Source: Hymenobacter polaris (GTDB lineage Bacteria; Bacteroidota; Bacteroidia; Cytophagales; Hymenobacteraceae). From it: DNA of 64,000 nucleotides. Below, piece by piece: positions 47,638 to 56,988 of the stretch. The stretch covers positions 1,178,001 to 1,242,000 of the forward strand of contig NZ_JABBGH010000001.1 in the NCBI RefSeq assembly GCF_012927305.1. The letters run 5' to 3'. The notes beneath the pieces are model-generated. The model was given only the letters and a program-made list of their open reading frames with translations, ran no database searches and had not been told where the DNA came from. The translations under genes and the position numbers were made by a program. Within the stretch, counting starts at the first letter, position 1. Each line of letters starts with the position of its first letter.

Positions 47638-48189
47638 ATGCGCCCTTCACTTGCCTTACTGGGCTTGCTGCTCGGCCCTGGCCCGGTTTGGGCCCAGGCT
47701 TGCGAGCAGATTAAGCTGGCCACCACTACCCAGCAGCGGGCAGTGCTCCGGGATTATATCTCGTTGTGCCACCAGCGGCATTTTTTCTCCAAGGACAAGG
47801 GCGTGGTCCAGCTCGTGGCCTACCAGAATGCCGAGGGCCGGCCCCGCTGGCTGCTGAGCGCCCTTACCGACGACCGCTACCGCGACGCGCCCCCGGCACG
47901 CTACGCCCGGCTTGGCCGCGACGTCATTCTAGTTTACCAAGGCGATGCCAACGGCAACGCGCTGCCCCTGGCGGGCGACCCAGCCGAGCGCGCCGCGTGC
48001 CTGAGCAAGGTGCTCGGGGACCGCCTTTACCACTACACCAAGGAGCCCCCCCGGTATATAATTGACAAGGACGCGCCAGGCGGCCCCCGGAAAATGGAGG
48101 CAAGGCAAGTGACTGGCGGCAGTTCCCACAACGACTTGATTATCGAATTCAATAAGGACGGCACCTTTACTAAGCTGGTGCCCGTTTAA
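47638..48189 (+). CDS. Exported protein of unknown function
   Basis: A 183-residue protein with a signal peptide (LALLGLLLGPGPVWAQA) and a mature part of about 165 residues with three Cys (ACEQIK, LCHQRH, AACLSK). The segment QLVAYQNAEGRPRWLLSALTDDRYRD may form a small alpha/beta domain. No family recognised. It follows the fucose-cluster SDR by 64 bases and may be co-transcribed, but nothing in the sequence ties it to sugar use. The 3' end adjoins a large inverted-repeat element. Confidence 0.65.
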   Translation: MRPSLALLGLLLGPGPVWAQACEQIKLATTTQQRAVLRDYISLCHQRHFFSKDKGVVQLVAYQNAEGRPRWLLSALTDDRYRDAPPARYARLGRDVILVYQGDANGNALPLAGDPAERAACLSKVLGDRLYHYTKEPPRYIIDKDAPGGPRKMEARQVTGGSSHNDLIIEFNKDGTFTKLVPV

Positions 48190-48245
48190 CTCGCTTCGCA
48201 GTCCAAGGTGGCACTAGGGCCGGGGGCTGGTTGGGGGCGCTGGTG

Positions 48246-48483
48246 GCTAACTCAAGTGGCGAGGTAGCGCTAGACGGCGCACGCCCCTCCTTAGCTAAGG
48301 AGGGGATGTTGGCGCGGAGCGCCAACGGGGGTGGTTACGGGCGTTGAACAAGTCGGCGGCCACTCCGGTAGCCGGTCGTTCAACGTCCGCAACCACCCCA
48401 GCTTTGGCTTTGCCAAAGCGTCCCCTCCTTGGCTAAGGAGGGGAATCGACTGGCTGGCGCTGCCTCGCGCCACTTGAGTTAGC
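48246..48483. mobile_element. 238-bp nested palindromic element (MITE-like)
   Basis: Outer arms GCTAACTCAAGTGGCGAGGT and ACCTC-like complement ending CACTTGAGTTAGC bracket a nested structure: the perfect palindrome CCCCTCCTTAGCTAAGGAGGGG (48283-48304), its near copy with GG in place of AG (48422-48443), and GGGGTGGTTACGG...GTTGAAC matched by GTTCAACGTCCGCAACCACCCC. No coding frame. It reaches the stop codon of the T9SS gene. It could be a non-autonomous transposed unit or a large transcription terminator. Confidence 0.7.
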
Positions 48484-49979
48484 TAGTTGCGGGCCAGGCG
48501 CAGCACCTGGCGGAACGCGGCCCCGTCGGCCTGCGGGCCCGTTATGAGCACCGTGTACAGGCCCGGCGCCAGGCCGGCCAGGTCGAGCAGCTGGGGCTGG
48601 CCGCCCGCCAGCTCCTGGGCTTGCACCGGGGCGCCGGTGGCGTTCAGCACCTGCACCCGGTAGCTGGCCGTGGCGGGCAGGGCGCTTAGGTCGAGGGTGG
48701 TGCTGGCCTGGGCGGGGTTAGGGTAAAGGCTGGCCTGGCTTACGCGCCCCGCTGCGAAGCTCAGGGTCCGCACCGGCGAATACACGGCGGCCCCGTCGGT
48801 ATCTACTTGCTTGAGGCGGTAGTACACCGCGCCCCCGGTGGCCGGCAGCTCCAGGGCCTGGTCGGCAAAGGTGTAGCTGGTGCTACCGGCCTTATTGCCC
48901 TGCCCGGCTACACGGCCAATGGCGGCAAACGTGCTGCCGTCGAGGCTACGCTCTACTTCAAAATACGCGTTGTTCAGCTCCGAGGCCGTCGTCCAGGCCA
49001 GCTGGGCGGCGTGGCTGCCCGCCGCCTGGGCCGTGAAGGCGGTGAGCTGCACCGGCAGCGGCGCGGCAAAGGTGGCAGTGGCGCTGGCCGTGCGCTCCGA
49101 CACGCTGATTATCCAGCCGTCGCCGATAAACGTGTTGGCAGTGGTGCCGTGCACGGTGCCGCCGGCCGCGGCCGGGCGCAGGTACAGCCGGAACACCAGC
49201 GTAGTAATGCCGGCGCTGGGGGTCGTAACCAGTATCGAGCCGCTGGCCGCCCCGCTCCCCGTGCCGCCATCGGGCGCGGTGGCGCTGTTCAGAATCTGGG
49301 TGTTGGTGATGCTCAGCTCGGTCGAGCCGCTGAGCTTGGAGAGCGTTACGCCGGCAGTTTGCAGGTCCAGCTCGGTGGTGAAGCCCGTTTTAACGCCGCC
49401 AGTGGTGAAGGAGCCGCCCAGCCCGGTAAGGTGCAGCACCGGGTTTACCAGCGCCTTGCTGAAGGTAATCGTCAAGTCGGCGAATTGGTAGCGGGCCGTA
49501 TTGGCCGGGATAGTGGCGGGCAGCGGCTCGACCGAAGTAATGATTTCGGTGCCGCTGTTGGCGGCCACGTCGATACCGCCGGTTACGCCGCTGGTGGAGG
49601 TGTAGTTGCCGTTGCTAGAGCTGCCGATGGCGTTGAGCAGCGGAAACAGGGCCAGCGCCGGCACCGTACCGCTGGTAGTGCTGAGCCCGCCCCCAAACGC
49701 AACCCCCGTGCCGGTAGCGATGCGGTTGGTGGGCAGCGAGTACTGCTGGTTGCTGAGCGCAAACGTGGTGGTGACGGCCGGCGTGTAGGCCGTCATATCG
49801 TTGGTGGTGGGATTGGTAGCGTTGTTTTGGAAGGTGATAACCTGGTTGGCTACCGAGGGGCCGTTGGTGGTGGGGTTGCCAGCGCCGGGGGCAAATTCCA
49901 GGGTGGGCGTTTGGGCCAGGGCGGCGGTGCTGCCTAGGGTGCTTAGCAAGTAGATAAAGGTGCGTAGCGAGGGCGTCAT
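48483..49979 (-). CDS. Secreted protein with T9SS type A C-terminal sorting domain
   Basis: A 498-residue protein: signal peptide (LRTFIYLLSTLGSTAALAQ), a roughly 290-residue beta-rich Thr/Gly domain of unknown type (EFAPGAGNPTTNGPSVANQVITF to TASATATFAAP), a fibronectin-like module (PVQLTAFTAQAAGSHAAQLAWTTASELNNAYFEVERSLDGSTFAAIG), and a C-terminal sorting domain (ASLYPNPAQASTTLDLSAL ... GLAPGLYTVLI ... RQVLRLARN). The sorting domain sends it through the type IX system to the cell surface or medium. The TAG stop touches the palindromic element. Confidence 0.9.
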   Translation of the reverse strand: MTPSLRTFIYLLSTLGSTAALAQTPTLEFAPGAGNPTTNGPSVANQVITFQNNATNPTTNDMTAYTPAVTTTFALSNQQYSLPTNRIATGTGVAFGGGLSTTSGTVPALALFPLLNAIGSSSNGNYTSTSGVTGGIDVAANSGTEIITSVEPLPATIPANTARYQFADLTITFSKALVNPVLHLTGLGGSFTTGGVKTGFTTELDLQTAGVTLSKLSGSTELSITNTQILNSATAPDGGTGSGAASGSILVTTPSAGITTLVFRLYLRPAAAGGTVHGTTANTFIGDGWIISVSERTASATATFAAPLPVQLTAFTAQAAGSHAAQLAWTTASELNNAYFEVERSLDGSTFAAIGRVAGQGNKAGSTSYTFADQALELPATGGAVYYRLKQVDTDGAAVYSPVRTLSFAAGRVSQASLYPNPAQASTTLDLSALPATASYRVQVLNATGAPVQAQELAGGQPQLLDLAGLAPGLYTVLITGPQADGAAFRQVLRLARN

Positions 49980-50363
49980 AACGGGGGCGGAAGCGGTAAG
50001 CTTCCCATAAAAGGGCGAGTAAATTTGTAGGATTATTTAAAGTCAGGCGCCCGCCGGTTGGCAGCTTTAACGGCGCGGGCGGTTGTTTTTGGCAGACAGC
50101 TCGGGGCTTGTTCCCCGCTTACTGATTACCCTACAAAGGTAGATTTAGCCCTAGGAGCCCCGTTTTTTACTCGTTCAACCGGCCCGCTTCTCGCACCAAA
50201 CCCTACTTTTCCTAAGCGAAAGTTGAGTAGTATTAAACCTGGCTAGCCTCGACCATACCAACAGGGCCGGCGCGGCCACACGCACAAAAGCCGCCGGGGC
50301 CTTCCCAAGAGGGAAAGCCCCGGCGGCTTCAATTTGCCCGCTGGGCGGCGCGGCTAGTGGGCG
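49980..50363. other. Intergenic region with one terminator
   Basis: About 384 bases without a gene between two minus-strand genes. The part near 50000-50280 should hold the promoter of the T9SS gene, but no clear TAnnTTTG box was found on the minus strand. A terminator lies at 50288-50329. Confidence 0.5.
50288..50329 (-). terminator. Terminator of the DUF5916 gene
   Basis: Stem AAGCCGCCGGGGC / GCCCCGGCGGCTT with inner CTTCCC/GGGAAA; on the minus strand a TTTTG run follows, 35 bases after the gene's stop. Confidence 0.85.
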
Positions 50364-52976
50364 CTACCCGCGCCGGGGCCGCAGCGCCAGGTAGTCGAGG
50401 TAGTAGAGTATCTTGATGGACACGTTGTTGTTGTGGGGCGTATTGGCCACGTTGGTCAGGTTGTCGAAATAGAGCGGGGTGGCCTCGTTGCCGAGCAGCG
50501 AGGTGGCGCTGGCGTTTTTCCACACCAGGCTCACCTGCGAGCCGGGCGCAAACCACCACACCAGCGAGGCGTCCACGTTGAAGGCGTTAAAGCTGGTGTC
50601 GTGGTTGCGGTCGTAGCCGGGCAGCGTCTCCTCCTGGCCGCCGGGGTGCAGCCGCGCGAAGGCCCAGTAGTGCACCGTGCTCACGTAGTGGCGCACGCGC
50701 ATGGTGAAGGACAGCCGGTTGGTGAAGGTGTAGTTGGTGGTGAGCGTGTTGGTGAAGGTGCTCACGTTGCGCCGGCCCAGCAGCACGTCGGGTCCCAGCA
50801 GGGCGCTGTACTGCTGGTCGATGGGCTGGCTCAGGTCGAAGCCGTCGTTGACGTAGCCCACCTGGTTCACCTTCAAGCTGTAGTCGAAGGTGTAGCGGAA
50901 GTTCAGGCGGTCGTTCACGCGGTAGCGCGGGCTTAGCGTGAGGCCGAAGCCGTAGCGCCGGGGCCGGCCCGCCACTTCGGGCCGCCCGTCGAGGGCGTAG
51001 CGGCGGATGCCGGCGTTCGCGTCGTAGGCCAGCTTCTTGCGGTAGTCGCTCGATACGAAAGCCCCCAGGTTGGCGCTGGTGGGCACCTGCACGTAGTAGG
51101 TGCCTAGGGGGTAGGTGCGCGGCTCGTAGTAGTCGTGCTTCGCCCAGTCGAGGTTGGCATTGAAGCCGGCCGTAATAAAGCTTTTGGTGAAGGTGGTGTT
51201 GGCCTGGCTATAGATACCCGCGTCCTGGTACATCAGGGGCCGAAACAGCAGCGACTGGTAGACGCCTAGGCTGGTGTAGAGGTTGTTAACCTTCCAGAAG
51301 GGCTGGTACTTGTTGTAGTTGACGGTGGCCGACTGGCTGATGTTGTTGTTGCCGAACAGGATGCCCAGGTCGTTGGGGTTATAGGTATCCGACTCGATGC
51401 CGTGGTCCACGGTCCAGAGCCAGTTGCCCGAAATCTTGCCCGCGTTCACGTAGTACTTGTAGCCGTTCTGGTCGTCGATGGGCGTTTCCGAGTTTAGCCC
51501 CACCCCGCGCCGGCGCGAGTAATTGGCTTGCCCGCGCACGGCGTACTCGTTCTTCTTGTCGGCAAACTTGAACAGGCCGGCCGTCACGTTGGCGTCGTAG
51601 GCCCGGCCGGCGCGCGTCACGTTGGTGTTGATGAGCGACACGTAGGAGTTGTGGGGCAGGCTTTGGTCGAGCACCACAATGTTGTAGTTGGTCAGCGGCT
51701 GGGTCAGAATCTCGCGCTGCTGGCCGCTGGCCGAGTCTTGCACCGTGGCGTACATGCTGGCCGACACGGCGTTAAACACCCCCACGCCCAGCCCCTTGCT
51801 GGTGCGGCCCGATACCTTGGTAGCGTTGTAGAGGCGCGCCACGCCGGGATTCTGCACGATGAACTCCCTAGGACCCAGCAGGCCCGGCACGTCGCCAAAG
51901 CCCAGGGGTTGGGCCCCCACCCGGCGCGAGTAAAAGAGGTTGCCCTTGTTGAACAGCTCGGTGCCTTCGGTGAAGAAGGTACGGTTTTCCTGGTACTGCA
52001 CCTCAAAGGGCGAGAGGTTAAGCACCTGGTTATCACTGATAGTCTGGCCGAAGTCGGGCACCAGGGTGGCGTCGAGCGTGAAGCTCTCGTTGATGCCCCA
52101 CTTCAAGTCGGCCCCGCCGTTGAAGCTGGCGCTGGCGTTGCGCTTGCCCTCCAGGTTATAGGGGTAGTGGTTGACGTAGGCACTCACGTAGGGCGTGAGC
52201 GAGAGGCGCAGCGGCGGGTGCAGGTCGCGCAGCTCGGTCAGCTCGCCCCACTGGTTCACGAAGCCATCGACCTGGGGCTTCACCTCGTTCCAGAAAAACT
52301 GCTGGTTGCTGGCCTTGCGCTGGCGCATCAGGTTGAGGCCCCAGGTTTGCACCGGCGTAGCCGCGAAGCGGATAGCCGAATACGGAATGCGAATTTCCAC
52401 GCTCCAGCCCTTGCCGTCGGGCAGCAGCGCCACCCGGCTTTCCCACACCGCGTTCCACGAGTCGTCCTCGCCGTTGGCCGGCGAATAGCGCGCATCGAAC
52501 TGCACGCCGGTGCTCAGCACGATGAAGCCGTAGCCATTGAGGTGGTCGCGGTAGGGGTCGAGGAAGATGCCAAAAAAGTCGGTATTGCCTATGCCGTCGC
52601 GCTGGGTCAGCTCGCGCCGGATGCTGTCGGGGCTGGCCTCGTGCAGCACCGCACCCACGTAAATAGCCGCGTCATCGTAGAGGATGCGAGCCTCGGTGGG
52701 CAGGCGCTCGGGCCGGCCGGGCTTGGGCCGCTGCTCGATGAAGTGGCTGGCCACCGGCGCCGTGGCCCAGGCCGCGTCGTCGAGCACGCCGTCGAGCTTG
52801 ATAGGCGTGGCCGTGCGGGTAGCCGCCAGCTGCCGCTTGGAAGGCAGGGCAGGCGCAGCCAGGGCCTTGGCATCCGCTTTGGCGGTAGCCGGGGCCGACT
52901 GCCCTAGGGATACGTGGGCGCAAAAGCTAGCGAGCCACAGGCTTAGCAGCCCGCACCGCAGCAGTACAGTAAACAT
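50364..52976 (-). CDS. DUF5916 protein with N-terminal CBM9-like domain, outer membrane
   Basis: An 870-residue protein: signal peptide (LLRCGLLSLWLASFCAHVSLGQ), a CBM9-like beta-sandwich at about residues 55-230 (IKLDGVLDDAAW, ARILYDDAAIYVGAVLHE, GWSVEIRIPYSAIRF), then the DUF5916 region (FSPFEVQYQENRTFFTEGTELFNKG..LFYSRRVG) that has a beta-barrel look with alternating aromatic strands up to the C-terminus. Such proteins are abundant in Bacteroidota; a role in binding or passing saccharides or peptides is suspected but not shown. Standing alone on the minus strand. Confidence 0.88.
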   Translation of the reverse strand: MFTVLLRCGLLSLWLASFCAHVSLGQSAPATAKADAKALAAPALPSKRQLAATRTATPIKLDGVLDDAAWATAPVASHFIEQRPKPGRPERLPTEARILYDDAAIYVGAVLHEASPDSIRRELTQRDGIGNTDFFGIFLDPYRDHLNGYGFIVLSTGVQFDARYSPANGEDDSWNAVWESRVALLPDGKGWSVEIRIPYSAIRFAATPVQTWGLNLMRQRKASNQQFFWNEVKPQVDGFVNQWGELTELRDLHPPLRLSLTPYVSAYVNHYPYNLEGKRNASASFNGGADLKWGINESFTLDATLVPDFGQTISDNQVLNLSPFEVQYQENRTFFTEGTELFNKGNLFYSRRVGAQPLGFGDVPGLLGPREFIVQNPGVARLYNATKVSGRTSKGLGVGVFNAVSASMYATVQDSASGQQREILTQPLTNYNIVVLDQSLPHNSYVSLINTNVTRAGRAYDANVTAGLFKFADKKNEYAVRGQANYSRRRGVGLNSETPIDDQNGYKYYVNAGKISGNWLWTVDHGIESDTYNPNDLGILFGNNNISQSATVNYNKYQPFWKVNNLYTSLGVYQSLLFRPLMYQDAGIYSQANTTFTKSFITAGFNANLDWAKHDYYEPRTYPLGTYYVQVPTSANLGAFVSSDYRKKLAYDANAGIRRYALDGRPEVAGRPRRYGFGLTLSPRYRVNDRLNFRYTFDYSLKVNQVGYVNDGFDLSQPIDQQYSALLGPDVLLGRRNVSTFTNTLTTNYTFTNRLSFTMRVRHYVSTVHYWAFARLHPGGQEETLPGYDRNHDTSFNAFNVDASLVWWFAPGSQVSLVWKNASATSLLGNEATPLYFDNLTNVANTPHNNNVSIKILYYLDYLALRPRRG

Positions 52977-53283
52977 GAAAAAGGGGTGAGTAACGGATTC
53001 AGCGAGCCATAGACTACGCCGCCTCGTGCGGCGTTGCCTGGCAGCTGCACCTTATTTTTTATTAACGCCCTTACACTTGTATATCAGCACCTTGCCAAGA
53101 GCACACAGTGGTGCTATGCAGCCACTAGGCTTGCCCCGCGCCCTTAGGGCCCGGCGGCAGTCAGCACCGCGCTGGCCCGTCGGCCGCGCCACGTGGGCAG
53201 TTGTTGTGCCGCTGGTTGCCGGCCAACGCTGAGTGGGGCCCAGCTCCGCTCCTACCAGCTTGCGCGCTGGCCCTGCGCCAGGC
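52977..53283. other. Intergenic region without recognisable gene
   Basis: About 307 bases between the DUF5916 start and the stop of the last DUF4097 gene. Short open frames here have no signal of coding use. It must contain the DUF5916 promoter. No hairpin with a T run was seen for the DUF4097 operon. Confidence 0.5.
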
Positions 53284-54090
53284 CTATCGCTGGCGAAAAA
53301 ATACGTCGCCGCTGATGCTGCTCAGCGATACCAGGGGGCCGCCCTCGGCGCGGCCGGTGTGCCCGCGCAGGCTGTAGCCCACGTAGCGCCGCTCCCGGCG
53401 GTTGCTAAAGGTCACGGCCGAGTCGGCGTACACCTCGCCGGTCAGGCTTTTCAGGGTCAGCTCGGCCTCGCGGGTGGGCGGCCAGCTGGCGTCCACGTTG
53501 CCGCTAATGGACTCGGCGCTCACCGGAGCGCGGCCGGGCAGGCCCGTGAGGCGAATATCGCCGCTGATGGCGCGGGCCTGCACCGGCCCGCTCAGCCCCG
53601 CCAGCTGCAAGCGCCCGCTGATGGACTTCACGGTCACGGCCCCGGTCAAATCCTGCGCGTCAATATCGCCGCTGACGGTGCGCAGGGTCAGGGGCGTGGC
53701 GGCGGGCAGGGTTATCTCGTAGTCGATGCGCAGGGCGTTGTCGCCGTCGGTATGGCGGCCGTCGTTGCCGTCGCGCCAGCTGTGCTTCCAGTAGCGGGCT
53801 ATCTGCTCCTTGTCCAGCTTTTCTTCCACTTGCACCTCCGTGCTGGTGGTCGTCACGGCCAGGTCGTAGGTCTGGTCCAGGTCGTGGTCGGCAATGGTCA
53901 CCTGGGCCTTGACGGTCAGCTCCTTGCCGGTGCCCGGCCGCACCCGAATCTGGTGGGCGTACTTCAGCTCCAGCGCCACGGCTTGGCCGGCCGCCAGGGG
54001 GGCGGTTTGGGTCACGAGGCGCTGGGCCTGGGCTAGCTGGGCGGCGCCTAGGGCAGGTAGCAGCAGGAAAGTCAGCAAGAGGCTTTTCAT
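53284..54090 (-). CDS. DUF4097 beta-strand repeat protein, exported (third of three)
   Basis: A 268-residue exported protein (leader LLTFLLLPALGAAQLAQAQ). The mature part opens with RLVTQTAPLAAGQAVALELKYAHQIRVRPG and then has a ladder of short beta steps of the SGDI type (LRTVSGDIDAQDLTG, VKSISGRLQLAGLSG, ARAISGDIRLTGLPG, AESISGNVDASWP, LKSLTGEVYADSA), ending SSISGDVFF. This is the DUF4097 right-handed helix, an adhesin-like fold. It closes the sigma/anti-sigma operon and shares its opening with the next gene upstream, so they are paralogues. Confidence 0.88.
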   Translation of the reverse strand: MKSLLLTFLLLPALGAAQLAQAQRLVTQTAPLAAGQAVALELKYAHQIRVRPGTGKELTVKAQVTIADHDLDQTYDLAVTTTSTEVQVEEKLDKEQIARYWKHSWRDGNDGRHTDGDNALRIDYEITLPAATPLTLRTVSGDIDAQDLTGAVTVKSISGRLQLAGLSGPVQARAISGDIRLTGLPGRAPVSAESISGNVDASWPPTREAELTLKSLTGEVYADSAVTFSNRRERRYVGYSLRGHTGRAEGGPLVSLSSISGDVFFRQR

Positions 54091-54183
54091 AGCAAAAGGG
54101 TCGTCAATAGAAGTTGAAAAACGATTTAGCTGGGTCTTTTGGGTGGGGCGGGCCCTAGGGGTCCAGGCCTCCCCTATCCCTAT

Positions 54184-55047
54184 CTACTTTACCGGCCGGA
54201 AAAACACGTTGCCGCTCACCGATTGCAACTGCACTTGCGGGCCGGGGCCGGTGCCGTAGCTGCCGTGCAGCTCGTAGCCCACGCGGCTGTCGGGCCGCAG
54301 GTTGCTGAAGGTCACGGCCGGGTCAGTATACACTTCGCCCGAGGTGCTTTTAAGCGTGAGCGTCGCGGCGCGGCCGGCGGGCCAGCTGGCTTTCACATCG
54401 CCGCTCACGCTGCTGGCTTGCACCGACTGGCTGGCTAGCTGCCCGAGGGTCACGTCGCCGCTCACGCTGCGCGCCGTGACGGGGCCGCTGAGCTGCGCCA
54501 GCTCCACGTTGCCGCTGGTGCTGCGCGCCCGCACCGGGCCCGCCAGCTGGCGCAGGGCCAGGTTGCCGCTCACGCTCTCGGCCGCCACCTCGCCGCTCAG
54601 GCTGGCCACGTCCACGTCGCCGCTTATCGTGCTCACGCTCAAGGCAGTGCCGGCGGGCAGGGTCACGTCGTAGTCGATGAGGGCGCAGTAGCTGTAACGG
54701 TGGCCATCGCGCGAGCCGTTGTTGGTGCTGCCGTCGCAAGGGCCGCGGAAGTTGCTGTCGCGCAGCTTGTCCTCGTCAAGCTTTTCGACTACGCGCACCT
54801 CATCACCCGTTTGGTCGAGGTCGAGGCGGTAGGCGTCGTTGAGCTGGTTGTCGTTGATGCGCACCTGGGCCCGCACCAGCAGGCCCGGCCCGCTGCCCGG
54901 CCGCACCCGAATGTGGCGGCCAAACTTCAGGCGCAGCGTCACGCGCTGGCCGGGGCCTAGGGCGGCCGTTTGCGTGACTAGGCGCTGGGCGCGGGCGGGG
55001 GCTAGGGCAGCCAGCAGCAACCCCGCGGCGAGTAGAAAACGAGTCAT
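54184..55047 (-). CDS. DUF4097 beta-strand repeat protein, exported (second of three)
   Basis: A 287-residue exported protein (leader LLAAGLLLAALAPARAQ) whose mature start RLVTQTAALGPGQRVTLRLKFGRHIRVRPGSG mirrors the 53.3-kb paralogue. The repeat ladder is longer: VSTISGDVDVASLSG, AESVSGNLALRQLAG, ARSTSGNVELAQLSG, ARSVSGDVTLGQLAS, ASSVSGDVKASWP, LKSTSGEVYTDPA, ending QSVSGNVFFRP. Four Cys appear in the spacer (RGPCDGS, YSYCALID). Probably sits in the periplasm or outer membrane under control of the ECF sigma factor upstream. Confidence 0.88.
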   Translation of the reverse strand: MTRFLLAAGLLLAALAPARAQRLVTQTAALGPGQRVTLRLKFGRHIRVRPGSGPGLLVRAQVRINDNQLNDAYRLDLDQTGDEVRVVEKLDEDKLRDSNFRGPCDGSTNNGSRDGHRYSYCALIDYDVTLPAGTALSVSTISGDVDVASLSGEVAAESVSGNLALRQLAGPVRARSTSGNVELAQLSGPVTARSVSGDVTLGQLASQSVQASSVSGDVKASWPAGRAATLTLKSTSGEVYTDPAVTFSNLRPDSRVGYELHGSYGTGPGPQVQLQSVSGNVFFRPVK

Positions 55048-55107
55048 GGGCAGCAGCGAAAAAGGGGTTTGAAAAAGGGGGCTGGCTAGGAAATGAGCGG
55101 GCCGGAG

Positions 55108-55881
55108 CTACTTGGTTTTGCGCACGAAAATGTCGCCGCTCACCGACCGGAGCGAGAAGGTGGTGCCGCCGCCGTTGGCGCGGCCCTCCACCGTTTGGCC
55201 GCCCACGTGGTGCAGGTTGCCGCCTAGCAAATTCAAGTCGAAATCGGTGTAGATTTCACCCGAGATGGAGCGCATGGACAGGCTTACTTTGGCGGCGGCC
55301 GGCAAACTCACGTCCACATCGCCACTCACCGAGGTGATGGCGCAGGGCTGGTCGGGCACGCCGTTAAACTGCACCTTCACGTCGCCGCTTACCGTGTTGG
55401 CCACCACCGGGCCGCTCATGTTGAGCAGGCGCAAATCGCCCGAATTTAAACTCACTTCCAGGCGGCCCGCCAGGTTGCGCACCGTCAAGTCACTCGACAA
55501 ATTCCACTGGTTGCGGGTGAACGCCACATTGGTTTGGCGCGGCACGTGCACCGTGTAGTGGCCATCACCGTTGCTCGTGCTCACAATGCGCAGGGTGTTG
55601 TTGCCATCCGGCGTCACGCTCAGCCCTAGGCGGGTGTTATCGCCCCCGCTGGCGTAAACGGGCTTCAGACCACTAGCCAGCGAGGGCGGCGGCGCATAGT
55701 GGTAGCCGCTGGCCGTAATAAGCAGCTCGTCGCCATCGTAGCCTTCCACCGTCACGTCGCCCTGGCGCATGTCGAGCACCACCTTGCGGTCCTGGGTGCC
55801 GGCAAATTTCATCTTAAACTCCTGGGCGTGCAGCCCGAGGGGCAGCAACCACGCCAGCAGTAACAAATGCTTGGTATTCAT
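55108..55881 (-). CDS. DUF4097 beta-strand repeat protein, exported (first of three)
   Basis: A 257-residue exported protein (leader LLLLAWLLPLGLHAQ). It is more diverged: the mature start is EFKMKFAGTQDRKVVLDMRQGDVTVEGYDGDELLITASG. The ladder reads VRNLAGRLEVSLNSGDLRLLNMSG, ANTVSGDVKVQFNG, ITSVSGDVDVSLP, MRSISGEIYTDFD, ending LRSVSGDIFVRK. It is the first structural gene after the anti-sigma gene, 166 bases downstream of it. Confidence 0.88.
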   Translation of the reverse strand: MNTKHLLLLAWLLPLGLHAQEFKMKFAGTQDRKVVLDMRQGDVTVEGYDGDELLITASGYHYAPPPSLASGLKPVYASGGDNTRLGLSVTPDGNNTLRIVSTSNGDGHYTVHVPRQTNVAFTRNQWNLSSDLTVRNLAGRLEVSLNSGDLRLLNMSGPVVANTVSGDVKVQFNGVPDQPCAITSVSGDVDVSLPAAAKVSLSMRSISGEIYTDFDLNLLGGNLHHVGGQTVEGRANGGGTTFSLRSVSGDIFVRKTK

Positions 55882-56047
55882 AAAGATAAATTGAAAAAAG
55901 CGGAGAGAAAAATGGCCTGTTAGCGGAGCCTAGCCCCGCGCCGGGGGCCTAGGCCCGGCTGCGCCCCTACTGCCCAGCGTGCACCCTAGGCCGGTAGGTT
56001 AGCGATTGATGGTTAACAAAAACATATAAGTAAGTAGCGAATAATCA

Positions 56048-56953
56048 CTAGATTAACTGACCTAGGCCGCTGGCGGCTTGCTGGCGCACGGCGGGCAGGG
56101 CCTGGGGCTGCTGCGAGAGCTGCTGCAGCTCGGGCACGGCGCGCTTTTCGCGCAGCGTCACCAGGGCGTCGATGAGGGTAATCTGCACGTTGGGGTCGGT
56201 TTGCAGGGGCAGGGCCTCTACTAGGGCGGGGCCCACGCGGGGGTCGGCGCGCAGGCGCACCAGGGCCTCGCAGGCCGCCAGGCGCACGTTGGGGTTGGGG
56301 TCGGTGTCGAGGGTGTGGATGAGGGTGAGCACGGCCGGGTCGCCGGGCTCGGTTACCAGGGCCGGGGCCTCGCTCACCAGGGCCAGGCGCTCGCTGGCCG
56401 AGGCTGGCTGCTGCCGGGCAGCAGCCAGCTGCACGCTCAGGGTGGGTTGGCGGGTGCCGGGGCTGGCGGCCGGGGCCTGCGCCACGGTGGGGCCGGCGCC
56501 GCTGCCGCGCAGCAGCAGCCCCAGCACCGTGCCCAGGGCCACCAGCGCCACGCTGGCCGCCACGCGCAGCCAGGTGAAGGTGTCGCGCTTTTTACTGGCT
56601 ACTTCCAGCGAGTCATCAGTGCTTTGCAAGGTTTGGCCGCCGCGCTGCGCGGTCAGGCCACCGCCCAGGCCGCTGGGCGAAGCTGCCGCCAGCTTCGCCT
56701 TTTCCTCGTTCAGCATGGCTAGGAAATTATCGCGCAGCTCCAGGGGCGGCACCTCGGCCGGCAGGGCATCCAGGTCCTGAAACAGCTGGCGCAGCTCAAC
56801 CAGCTCCTGCTGGCAGGCGGGGCAGGCGGGCAGGTGGGCCGCCAGGTGCGTGGCCTCGGGCGGCAGCGGGCGTCCCTCGGCCAGCTCGGGCAGCCAGGGC
56901 CGCAGCTCGGCGCAGGGCGGGCTAGGGTGAGTAGGCTTAGTGGAAAGGCTCAT
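56048..56953 (-). CDS. Anti-sigma factor: zinc-finger domain, membrane helix and periplasmic HEAT repeats
   Basis: A 301-residue protein. The N-terminal anti-sigma zinc finger reads HLPACPAC (His40, Cys44, Cys47). A membrane helix follows at about 128-150 (FTWLRVAASVALVALGTVLGLLL). The periplasmic part ends in HEAT-like repeats (NPNVRLAACEALVRLRADPRVGPALVEAL, NVQITLIDALVTLREKRAVPELQQL, LPAVRQQAASGLGQL). It should hold the adjacent ECF sigma factor until a signal is sensed outside. It starts 35 bases after the sigma stop. Confidence 0.9.
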   Translation of the reverse strand: MSLSTKPTHPSPPCAELRPWLPELAEGRPLPPEATHLAAHLPACPACQQELVELRQLFQDLDALPAEVPPLELRDNFLAMLNEEKAKLAAASPSGLGGGLTAQRGGQTLQSTDDSLEVASKKRDTFTWLRVAASVALVALGTVLGLLLRGSGAGPTVAQAPAASPGTRQPTLSVQLAAARQQPASASERLALVSEAPALVTEPGDPAVLTLIHTLDTDPNPNVRLAACEALVRLRADPRVGPALVEALPLQTDPNVQITLIDALVTLREKRAVPELQQLSQQPQALPAVRQQAASGLGQLI

Positions 56954-56988
56954 TGATAATTGTCGATTGCTGATTGATAATTGGCTAC

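Noticed and set aside
48807..49937. Plus-strand open frame of 376 codons opposite the T9SS protein
   Set aside because: Antisense shadow; the minus-strand frame has signal peptide and sorting domain.
51528..52907. Long plus-strand open frame (459 codons) opposite the DUF5916 gene
   Set aside because: It is antisense to a well-supported gene, is rich in His/Val/Gly/Arg typical of reversed high-GC codons, and matches no family.
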